Positions 47,589 through 57,006 of a stretch of 64,000 nt of DNA are shown piece by piece. The stretch covers positions 224,001,340 through 224,065,339 of the forward strand of contig OY821518.1 of assembly GCA_963682025.1 (NCBI GenBank), in the 5' to 3' direction. The notes beneath the pieces are model-generated. The model was not told the DNA's origin, searched no databases, and saw only the letters and a program-made list of their open reading frames with translations. The DNA is from Cordilura impudica (taxonomy: Eukaryota; Arthropoda; Insecta; Diptera; Scathophagidae). The translations under genes and the position numbers were made by a program. Positions within the stretch are counted from its first letter, which is position 1. Each line of letters starts with the position of its first letter.

Positions 47589-47794
47589 CTGTAAAATTTT
47601 ATCGATGAAAACTGTACTATGAGCATAGCGTCCTTTATAAAGGCCATGGACAAAAAAAACATATTGTGCAAAATCTAAAATTTTGCAGCAACTTTTATCT
47701 ACTTGAAATAATTATTTTAACATATTTTAATTAATATCTACTTAAAATATTAACATATAATAAACAAATATAATATTATTTAATTTTTACTTAC
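47589..47794 (-). other. 206 bp first intron of the piggyBac transposase
   Basis: The donor GTAAGTAAAA after CATGGAGG and the acceptor ATTTTACAG before ACTTACAGTT give the in-frame junction THGG-LTVAEILDELE. Confidence 0.65.
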
Positions 47795-48498
47795 CCTCCA
47801 TGAGTTTTACGATTTTTTTTAAATGCATTATCCATTTTTTTCGTAATATAAACCACAAACCACAAAAAATTTCAATTGATTGTGTGTTATTTCGAAAAAC
47901 GAAATGTTAACAAAAATCATGGCCAACTTTGTTCAAATTTTTATTCAAATAATTCGTTGTAAAGTGTAAAAAAGTTAACGTCCTTTTAAAAGGTCAGTAT
48001 GCTCTAATGGGTTAAATATAGTATCCGATATGAACTTTTTCACATCTGCAGCGAAAAAAATTAATAAAAATGCCACTCAAATTGTGTTTATGCATATTTG
48101 CTATATCCAATTAGTTGGACTGAAGAGATAGGGTCTCTTAACCATGGTATAGGGTATCGTATAGTCGGGCTAGACCGACTATAATTTTCTTACTTGTTGT
48201 AATAGAGTTTTTTTTAATATGAAATTATCTCGTAAATAGACATATATCATGCGTGTTTTTACATAAACTGCATAAAAGCTGGCTCCACTAACTATATTTC
48301 GATGCATATTTTGATCTCTTAATCCTTTCAGTACCGGATATATTAGCGATTTTACCTACACTTTTAAGTTTTTTTCGAAAAAGTGTTTTTTGTAATAATT
48401 TAGAATCACATTTATCAAATTGTTGATTTTTTAAATATTTTGTCTACATTTGTTATAAATAGAGCAATAAGGCCAGATATTATTGTAAACGTAAAACC

Positions 48499-48546
48499 GA
48501 TGTGGAGGGTACCAAAGATTCGGCACAGCCGAATTTGACACTCTTT
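48499..48546 (+). mobile_element. 3' terminal fragment of a HINE family B element
   Basis: It reads TGGAGGGTACCAAAGATTCG, the hairpin ATTCGGCACAGCCGAAT and CACTCTTTTTTG, the family B 3' end with a changed terminus. No other part of the element is adjacent, so it is a solo end. Confidence 0.75.
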
Positions 48547-48659
48547 TTTGTTCTTTCTAATTTAATATTTTTAATTGTTTTGTCTGTTGATAACAATAAA
48601 ACACAAATTGGTCAAAATATGTTTTTTTTTCTTAGAAAAATTACTTATTTAAAAAACGG

Positions 48660-49358
48660 AAAACTGATATTATTGAAAGTAATTCAGTGCTTTTTTAATA
48701 TCTTACAATTTTTGTGGCACGAAACCACCCTATCAGAAATTCCGAATCTATCTCAAATCATAGCAAAATTTAAGGCATCGTACCTTTTACTGTAAGGTCC
48801 TCTTTGCAGCAAAGTTGGTCTTGTAGGTGGTTTTGCAAACCCAACTTAAGATTCAACTTCTATATGCGATGAACCAGGAAAATATGAAGGATCTAAGCTG
48901 TCTGGCGGTTGAGTTGATTCTTGGTCAACGATGTTTAGCACACATTCGGGAATCGTATTCTTTCTTGTGGTGCGCTGATCAATCATGAACTCTTGTAGGT
49001 GATAATGAATTAATACACAACAACATGGTGTTGTTTTTGTACATTTGCATTTACCGATGTAAAATATATTATTTAAGGTTTCCAAGAATTTGAAATATGT
49101 AAGCGGTCTAGATTTGCTTTTTATTTCTCTACGATAGTTATTAATCAAAGCGTTTAACTTTTTCACTACACTATTTTCATTGATCATTGAAACATTAATT
49201 TTTCTCACGATCACTTTAAAAAAAAAAATATTTTAAAACATCACCATTACTTGGCAGGTTTAGTTCACTAAATTCACTTGGTAAGCCAAAATCGCTAATG
49301 TTCGGAACTAAAAAACTTGACCTGGAAGAATCGATGGACATTGCTGATGTTTCCATTT
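48660..49358 (-). pseudogene. orphan transposon protein, N-terminal half, disrupted
   Basis: From the ATG at 49358 the frame reads VPNISDFGLPSEFSELNLPS and GDVLKYFFF. A poly-A/T run (49217-49228) then shifts the frame. It continues RKINVSMINENSVVKKLNAL, FKFLETLNNIF, a cysteine cluster (CKCTKTTPCCCV) and FMIDQRTTRKN. After a stop at 48846 the same frame still gives RYDALNFAMI, a stop, and DRFGISDRVVS. The family appears elsewhere in animal genomes as repeated uncharacterized proteins. Its function is unknown, with a transposase role inferred from the flanking inverted repeats. Confidence 0.65.
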
Positions 49359-50048
49359 TAAAAAGAATTTGAGCAACAAAGATATTCGAACCATTACCGA
49401 ACACATGTGTGTTTTTTAAATTCAAACTAACATGTGCACAAATCATTCAAAACAAAAATTTTCAAAATGATTTTATAAAATATTATACCGTTACGTTAAT
49501 TACTTAATCTGTGCCTACTAAGAACAACGCGAAAAAAAATTTTTCTTATCTGGCGCGGGATAGGAATTCATTTTAGACCTTTGGTTTCTGGGTAAAATTT
49601 TTGTAGAATTTTCCATAGATTTCGTTTTTGCTATACGATTTTTTATTTTTTTTTTTTCTCCATACAATTTGACCACCCTAATGTACACACTTATGTGTGT
49701 ATTTAAAAGATTTTTGAGCTACTGAACAGATTTTGGAACTTGTTTAAAAAAAAAAGCTTTTTTCACACTATTGCAGTTGTTATAGAATTTTTCTAATTTA
49801 TCATAATGATATCAAAACGTGCTGAATGTTATAAATCAATGAAATTAATCTAAAATTTAAAACAGCTATTTAAGTAATCAGAACTGATTTTAGGTATCAA
49901 GGCACGAAGAACAACTTTTGCAAAAATTTCCGACATATTTTACGATGTATTTTATCAAACAAATAAAACTTCAATAACTAAACCTATTGTAAAATTTGTG
50001 ATGAGTCATTGTGAGTAGTCGTGGAAAATATGTACTGAATTGCCAAAT

Positions 50049-50180
50049 TCAAAAATCGCCAAAACCAAAAATAGCCAAAAACAAAAATGCCGAAAAACAA
50101 AAATCACCAAAACAGAAAAATGCTCAAAATTAAAAATCGGCAAAATAAAAAATCGCCAAAATCAAAAATCGCTAAAATAA
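50049..50180. repeat. ~16 bp minisatellite, about eight units
   Basis: The consensus is CAAAAATCGCCAAAAC, with variants at the G/C positions in each unit. Confidence 0.9.
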
Positions 50181-50305
50181 AAATTGATCGGATTCAGCCC
50201 ATTTCATTTTTTGTCGGACTATGCACATTAACAAAAGATGACATCATACAAATTTCGAAGGATGTCTGTGTCATAAAGTTCGAAATATATGACATTGAAT
50301 AATTA

Positions 50306-50470
50306 CTTTGTATGGGAGGTGCCACGCCCACTAATCCGATCCGGCACATTTTCGGCATTGCTACTAACAATAATAATAACTGAGCTCTCATATATATCCG
50401 TTTAATAGTTCTCAGTTTATATAATATTAAAATTTCACTTTGTATGGAGATGCCACGCCCACTAAAAATA
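50306..50470. repeat. direct repeat of TTTGTATGGGAGGTGCCACG motif
   Basis: TTTGTATGGGAGGTGCCACG followed by CCCACTAA is at 50309. TTTGTATGGAGATGCCACGC followed by CCACTAA is at 50442, 133 bp apart. The higher-GC motif stands out in this AT-rich DNA and is probably part of an unidentified element. Confidence 0.65.
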
Positions 50471-51084
50471 TCAGAAAAATTTATGGTCTAAAATTTTTGG
50501 GATTTTCAGAATAATTAGCATCATGAAAATTATTTGCGTTAAATCAATTGTATGATCTTTTTTGAAAAAGCTTGCCGTATGCTTGACATCCCCTATGATT
50601 TGCAGTATGACGTTTTAAGCAATTAGCACATGGTGCTGGTAGATTTATATATTTATTATATTCTGCTATAGGATGATTAATTTGACATTTAACAAAATTA
50701 TATGGCCACTTGCAATAGAGTTTTGTATGTCCATAAAGCTAGCTGTCTTAAATTTTCGAAATTGAAATTTCTTTCTACACACCGGTTATGAACACCGAAA
50801 CATGAAGTTATTGGCATCCTATTGTCTGTATTTTATGCACTGGGTTGCCACTAGGTGGTTTCAAACCACGAAACCAGAACTACAAGCAATATACTAATAT
50901 TTGTATTTGTATTTGTATTTATTTATTAAATGCGATTTTCCATTACAACAAGACACAGTATCTTATAAATTACAGTAATGGAATCAGATAAGTTATTCAC
51001 TATATATTTAATATCAGTAACTCTTAATCTAAATTTAAAATATTATAAATTACAATTAAAAAACATTAACAAAATCAAATAAAA

Positions 51085-53825
51085 TCAATTAAAGTATTTG
51101 TATAGTAATTTTCTAAACCCTATTGCGTTGCTTGTATTTTGCATGACATTAGGATGCTGATTCCAGAGACGAATAGTTAGAATAAAAAATTGACATTCAG
51201 AGGGATGGTCCCGGTATTTAAATTGAATTATTCGAACTTTAATCGCTCAAAAAGATATTTTGGAGCCTTTGTTTTAATAATTTTATGTAGGAATATAATG
51301 TTCTTGAATTTAATATAGTTGTCAAATGACATGTGTAAGACATGACACGAGTATTGGGATACATGATCAAATTTTCTTAATCCAAAGATATAGCGAATAA
51401 TGTTGTTGAAAGTTACAGTAAGTTTTCTGTTATCCCTAGAGTTGCAACCTGTGAAAACCTCAAATGCATATAGTAATGTTGGTAAAAGATATGTTTTAGC
51501 AAGTAGCAATCTTATTTTCAGTGGAGTAAAGTGCTGTGTTAACCATAAACTACTAATCATACTATAAATTCTGCCACAGGATTGATTAATATGATCTGAC
51601 CAAGTCAGAGTTCCATTAAACACAACTCCGAGATTTCGTACAGAGTCCACGATGTCAATTTGAGAGCCCCCAAGGAAGACATTAATCTCATTCTCCAAAT
51701 GTATCACTTTCTTCTTTATTATAATACACTTAGATTTATTTGGATTAAGTCGTAGACCATTTGCCGTTGCCCAATTTAGAATACGTTTGAGATCATAATT
51801 TAATTCTTGAGTTTTGGAAATAATTGAATCCTTGGTACTACTTAAATATAGCTGAATGTCATCAGCGTACATCTGAACCTTAGAAAATTTAATTTGTTGT
51901 GGAAGATCATTGGCAGTTCGAATAAAGTATTGGTCCAAGAATGGAACCTTGTGGTACCCCTCTTATAACTTGCAGTGAGTTTGAGATGGAGGTACCATTA
52001 GCAGCAGATTGGGATCTGTTTGTGAGATATGAAAACATGAGTCTAACTGCTAATGTAGAAAAGTTAAAAAACCTCTTCAGTTTGAGGCATAAAATTGAGT
52101 GGTGCACCGTGTCAAATGCCTTTGAGTGATCCAATAAAACCAAAAAAGATATTTTTCCATCATCCATGTTACTTCTTAACTCCTCAACTACATCAGATAA
52201 AGCTGTTATAAAGCTATGTTGTGGCCTGAAACCAGATTGACGCTCTGTAAGTAAGTTGTTGTCGTTTAAATACCTAAAGATTTGTCTGTGTAAAAGGTGC
52301 TTTTGAGAGATATGGAAGAATTGCAATCGGGCGGTATTCGTTACCCGTTTTTGGTATTGGTATAATTTTGGCATGTTTCCACTAGTAGTGATTATGGAGT
52401 TAAACAAGTACATTATGAAACGGACAACCCATGGTAAAATCATTTTTATAAATCTGGGGTGTATATTATCAAGGCCCACTGCATTCGATTTAATAGCATT
52501 GAAACTTTCAACTACCTCTGCAAGTGTTACACACTGAAAGTTAAATTTGGGAATGTTTAAATTATTACAGGGAAAATCATCATAAAATTCGTTATTTACG
52601 GCTGGTAGAGGAATATTTACAAAAGCTTCATTTAGCGCATTAATGTCAACATTCATTGATTGATTAATTGTCTTATTTATTCCAATTTCGCGTATTTGTT
52701 TCCAGGTTTTTTACTTCCAATAGCTGTATTAAATTTATTAAAATAATAGAAAGACTTATCATGCCTTATTTTGGAAACAACCGCTTTCCTAGCCATCTTA
52801 TATTCGTCGTGATATTCTGATATCCTGTCACGTTTCCACTTCTGATACAGATTATCACGGTGTTCTATTAGCATCTTGGTTTCCATTGTGAACCAAGGTC
52901 TATCTCTATTTTTAATAGTTTTCGTTTTGTTGAGGACATGTTTGTTGTAAATTCCTAAAATTCCACTATTAAGAAACGACAGTTGTTCTCCAACAGTCGG
53001 TAAATAGAAAATTTGATCCCATGGAGTAGAACAAAAATCATATCCCAAAGCCAAGATATCAATATTATTAAAATCACGATAAGTAAATGTTTGGGGCTGG
53101 GTTTCTATTGCAAAATCATATGATAAGAAGAGTAGATCGTGCTTCGAAAATGCTGGTGCTGCTAACTGATCATATTGAAGGACTTTACTTTCATTACTGG
53201 TAAAGAAAAGATCAAGCAAAGTGCTATTTGTTGACGTGAAGTGTGTAGGTTTCGTTGTGTTGACAGCTGACAAGTTAAACATCGACATTATAGTGGTAAG
53301 ATTTGAGTCATCGAAAAGATTGTTATTAAAATCACCTGATATAATGACTTCGGAATATGACATTGATGAAAGCTCCAGCGTCGTGATAAGACTGTCAAAC
53401 TTTATCCGTTTATGTGGACTCTATACACATCCAAGAAGATGTTTATCACCGCGACAATTTACGTCTACAAAAACATATTCCACGTCATTAGCTATATTAT
53501 GTGTACAATTTAACTGACATGAAATATTATTTTATATATAAATTGCGACACCACCAGCATGACTACTTCTGTCGGAACGAAAGACACAGTACCCCTTCAG
53601 CTCATATATATTGTCGCTAACATTATCACAGAACCATGTCTCAGAAACACATATAGCGTCAACACCCGAATTTTCAATTAAAAGACGAAACTCATCAATT
53701 TTATTACATAAACTTTGTGCATTTAAATGACAAATACTGAAACCCTGTCTATGATAAGCCAGGATACGTAACATGTTATAATTACCATCTCTGGAGCCAA
53801 CTTGTTCATATGATGTACTTGTCAT
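51085..53825 (-). pseudogene. LINE ORF2: EEP endonuclease and reverse transcriptase, disrupted
   Basis: The endonuclease starts near MTSTSYEQVG with ICHLNAQSLCNKIDEFRLLI, ICVSETWF, RSDRSSHAGGVAIYI and VIISGDFNNN. Two in-frame stops lie in this part (about 53531 and 53420). The linker has DRPWFTMETKMLIEHRDNLY and RKAVVSKIRHDKSFYYFNKF. The reverse transcriptase shows NAVGLDNIHPRFIK, SGFRPQHS, DHSKAFDTVHH, GVPQGSILGP and the catalytic MYADD (51859-51870), then a thumb and a C-terminus ending IRLWNQHP...KLLYKYFN at 51085. Frameshifts fall near 52670, 52340 and 51925. There is no RNase H domain. The family looks like the CR1/Jockey group; I cannot place the clade. Confidence 0.9.
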
Positions 53826-54080
53826 AATGACATAGTCATATAAAGTAAATTTAATAATAAAAAAATAAATGTTACAAAAATTTAAAAACATGATTGTCAT
53901 ATAAATTTAAATTTTAATTTAAATTAAATTTAAAAATAAAAGACAAATTTTGCAAAATTTTAAAAACATATAGAGAAATGAAAAACATATATAAAATGAG
54001 CGCAATAAGCAATAAGATTTGTTAAACAATAGTAATATATAGCATTAATATCATCAAAGCTGATTAATGCTTTATGTTTA

Positions 54081-54870
54081 TTATTCACGAAAAAGCTCTT
54101 TCAGATCATCAAAAAATTCTATTAGAATTGGGTCATCTGAGTTAAATTTTTTTACATAAACGAGACGTCGCAGAGTGAATGTAGATTGGATCGGTTTAAG
54201 TTTTCTCATAATTAGCGCCTCTTTAAATATTCGATGATTATGTGGTGTAAGATTTTCGTTTAAATAAATCGGTTCATCGCTTTGAAAACCAGCATGGTGT
54301 AAACACAAAGATTGTTTTATTATTACGACGGTATTTAGCAATTGTTTTTAGAATAAAGTTTTTTTCATACGGGGAATTTAATTTTGCCACTATAACCTCA
54401 CCTGTAGGTTTATAGGGTTTATTGTTTTTGTAAATCTTTTTAAGTCTATATATATTTTCTATTTGTGGCAAAGGTATATTCAAGCTACCACATATGTTAT
54501 CAAAAATTTTATAAAGATCTTCATTTTCATAGTAGGGGACACCAGATATTCGAATACTACCAGCTACTACTGAGTTTTCTTGCTTTAATATATTTCTCTT
54601 TAATTCATTTAATTCGTTTTTCATCTCGATAACTTCTGTACTGTTCATTTCTAATTTATTGACTCTTTCAGTTATTGTATTTATTTGGACCTTTATATTG
54701 TCAATTTTGTTCTCAATTACAAAGAGAATTCTCTCTTCACTTTCTTTTATTAAATTTTTTATAAAATCAAAGTGTTTTTGTTCACTTTCTCTTATCGAAC
54801 TTTTTATTACTTCGGATGTGGTGTACTCACTCTCTCTTATTAACTCTCGAGCATTTAAGCAGGGTTGTTT
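54081..54870 (-). pseudogene. LINE ORF1: coiled coil, RRM-like and C-terminal domain
   Basis: From about 54870 the frame gives a charged, heptad-like stretch (NARELIRESE, FIKNLIKESEERILFVIENK, NTITERVNKLE) consistent with a trimerising coiled coil. An RRM-like domain follows (SIRISGVPYYENEDLYKIFD, TGEVIVAKLNSPYEKNFIL), then after one frameshift near 54300 a C-terminal part (NENLTPHNHRIFKEALIMRK, ending DDLKELFRE at 54081). In LINEs this protein binds the element RNA as a chaperone. The domain layout is seen; the role is from family knowledge. Confidence 0.8.
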
Positions 54871-54885
54871 TATATTCTATTGAAT

Positions 54886-56192
54886 AGCCCTTGCAAATAC
54901 ATATCACACAATGTCCAATGTGGTTTCTTTGGCTCAAATATGAAAAATCTTCCATATCGTACCTCCTAAATATGTTATGGACTAGAAGTTTCTTCACGAT
55001 CTGCGGATACCAACCATAGGACCTTCTTTATTAGATTAGTTCTAAAATTATATTCGTTAGATTTTTATTCCATTGTGCGGCACCATATGACATGTGCGAC
55101 ATCCGTACAACATCGACAACATCATCATCACCATCGTCTTCGTGAACAGCAGCATCATTATTATTTAAGCCCCCATATGCGCCTACTTTTTGTTGTTTTG
55201 TTTGTTTTAGGCTTTTCTTTTTGCTTATTTTTATAACGATTGCTATCTTTGCTGTAAGTGTCTAAAAGTGAGTGAATGTGTGAGTGTGTATGTCGCCTCC
55301 ATCATTATTATTTTTACTATGCAATATTAATGTTTTGTTTGTTTTCAATTTTGCGTAGTTTTTTTTTTTGTGTTACTCCACATGTCTTGGCTGGTTTAAA
55401 TTTACTTTAGTGGGCTTAGGAGTTGTAGTGGCACTTCTCGTAGTCGTCGTATTGAACCCCTATATTTATGCTATCATTTGGTATGTTTGAGAGTTGTTTA
55501 TCAGTCTGTGTCACATTTGCAGACAGTTTGAAGTTTAACAAGTTGTCAATGTTTTGTGTTCTAGTAAAAATACAAAAAAAAAAAAAAAATTGTAGACAAC
55601 AGCTTTTGGTTAATTTGTTCTAAGCTTATTGTAATGGTTAGGATCAACATCTTGGTAGAATTATTTTAAGAATGCTTACTTTAAAGTTTTAAAATAAAGT
55701 TTAAGATTATTTTAAAATTAAATATCAATTATTAATGCCATACAATATTTTCTGACGTCAAAACGATAATTGATAACTATTTAATAAGCCGAGATCAGTG
55801 AAAACGATCTATAAATTCTTACCATCAAAAGACTTGGAAAGAAACCTTGATCTTCAAAACAACTTTTTAATATTAAAGAACTTAAATAATTTAAAAAATG
55901 TTTTGGCCTGTTTAAGAAAAAGAAAATGTTGTAATAAAAATTTACATATTTTTTTAATTTAAGTCGAATTTAAATACTTTATATCACATTTTAAATTATT
56001 TGATTATATCTCATATCTTTGTGAGAATAATCATTTATTTTATTTCTTCATTATTTAATTATAACAAGTAGTTTGTTTTGGACTAAGTTTATTTATAATC
56101 GCAGCTCATTTGGTATCTTGTATTAGATATTTAAGGTTTCAAAGACATCGGTCTATAAATTACGTTGCTTATTATTTGTTTCATTAATTTCA

Positions 56193-56223
<31 letters not shown>

Positions 56224-56827
56224 GTCTTAACTTATTTATAACCCAGACATCAGTGGTTATCAGAAAAAATCAAAAGAAAAACCAAAACAATCCAAATGGG
56301 AGGTATACCGCAAGATGCTTTTCTTATTAAGTTGGAATTATTCTGTGATAACTGATAGAATAATATTTGTGAATTTTTGCCTTTCTCAGAAAGTTTTTTT
56401 GTTGTCTTCTAAATCACAGGCTGAGAATATTTCAAAACAGGAAAATATTTATCAATATTCGAATTTCTTACTTGATAGAAGGCTAAAGTGCAAGTTTAGA
56501 AGAAGGCACAATTTGAAAAAGGAAATATATCATAAACTGAAACGTTAGACTCATAAATAAAGTACGTGATCGAGCCCATTTCTGACTCTACTATTCATAT
56601 CATTAGCATATTGAATCACACAACGTTAAAAGATTTTTGCTAGCATAGTATATAATATGCTAGATACGGAGGCATATAAATAAATAAGAAACTTGACTTC
56701 ATAGCTCATATTAGTATGATTGTTAGCAAGGCAAGATTTACTCTTGGTTTCACGAAAGTTTTATACGGCGCTTGTAAGACCTTTTTTTGGAATATTCGTC
56801 AATAATATGGAATCCATATTATGCTTA
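54886..56827. other. non-coding DNA, partly unique-looking
   Basis: About 1.9 kb without recognised element. The stretch 55060-55560 has mixed composition, CAT/CAG-rich words (CATCGACAACATCATCATCA) and pyrimidine-rich runs. It is the least transposon-like DNA in the right half and could be an intron or UTR of a host gene. A GT run and poly-T lie at 56190-56223. Confidence 0.45.
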
Positions 56828-57006
56828 CTAGCAGATTCCAGCCCTCGAAATTCGAGTGCAAATTCTAGGAAATTTTATTTTTTCATTAAATAAAGACCCT
56901 AAATGTATGCTAATCAATTATAGCCAATTCACAAATCAACACAAAAAACACACTCATTTTTATTACAAACAAATTAACAAATTTAATAAACACAAATATA
57001 ATTGTT
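56828..57006 (-). mobile_element. Helitron family C, 3' part, interrupted by HINE-B
   Basis: CTAG (56828-56831) is preceded, on the minus strand, by 12 nt and the hairpin CTCGAATTTCGAG, and followed by a host T. The sequence matches the 42842 copy up to about 57006, where a HINE-B starts. The remaining half should lie beyond the right edge of the window. Confidence 0.88.

Larger units (their letters stand above)
45841..47835 (-). pseudogene. piggyBac transposase (three exons), recently inactivated
   Basis: Exon 1 (47835-47795) starts MDNAFKKNRKTHGG and has a GTAAGT donor; the acceptor TTTTACAG gives exon 2 (47588-46641). Exon 3 starts at 46577 after a 63 bp intron. Catalytic aspartates can be placed in CIDESM, FIDNYFTS and GGVDKMDQL, equivalent to D268, D346 and D447 of the moth protein. 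The C-terminal cysteine-rich region (RRCAFWKKKTNFICTKYN) has one expected cysteine as W. Lesions: TAA at 46898-46900, a frameshift in the TA run 46743-46755, and a one-base shift near 45885; the shifted frame ends at a TAG at 45841. Intact length would be about 570 residues, normal for the family. Low divergence suggests recent death. Confidence 0.88.
45690..48011 (-). mobile_element. piggyBac transposon, nearly complete, TTAA insertion
   Basis: The terminal inverted repeats are CCCATTAGAGCAT and its complement, flanked by TTAA at 45686-45689 and 48012-48015. The 2,322 bp element holds a single minus-strand transposase gene with two introns. The interrupted HINE-A gives an independent proof of both borders. 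Confidence 0.97.
45133..48196 (+). mobile_element. HINE family A element split by piggyBac
   Basis: The left part (45133-45689) starts inside the family at 'gtaacaaccaaaaatatttg', lacking the 5' terminus, and has GTCCGTCCGTCTGTGTGTCC near 45222-45243. The right part (48012-48196) holds the hairpin GTCGGGCTAGACCGAC and ends CTTACTTG. Joining the two at TTAA gives a normal family A order ('ccccat' then 'atagtatccgatatgaac'). Confidence 0.9.
44718..49682 (-). mobile_element. TIR DNA transposon (orphan family 2), with nested HINE-A and piggyBac
   Basis: The ends ATTAGGGTGG and CCACCCTAAT continue inward for about 110 bp of inverted similarity. This includes AAAATCGTATAGCAAAAACG (44748-44767) and its complement near 49624-49643. 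Inside, a minus-strand gene remnant (48660-49358) belongs to the same protein family as the transposon at 22-24 kb. The element is inflated by a HINE-A (45133-48196), which itself holds a piggyBac. Net original length is about 1.9 kb, so the C-terminal coding half had already gone. A target duplication is not clear. Confidence 0.75.
49683..50895. other. non-coding DNA with minisatellite and GGTGCCACGCCCAC repeats
   Basis: Outside the minisatellite and the short direct repeat listed separately, no gene or transposon is recognised. A short frame (50087-50302) starts within the minisatellite and is not a gene. Confidence 0.5.
50896..54885 (-). mobile_element. EEP-type LINE copy 2, near full length
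   Basis: The minus-strand LINE has ORF1 (54081 to about 54870), a spacer of about 0.25 kb, ORF2 (53825 to 51085), a short 3' UTR, and a tail of AAATAC repeats (50896-50930) in place of poly-A. The 5' end lies near 54885, where the ORF1 frame begins without an evident start, so a short 5' truncation is likely. No target duplication was identified. Its ORF2 closely parallels LINE copy 1. Confidence 0.88.
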
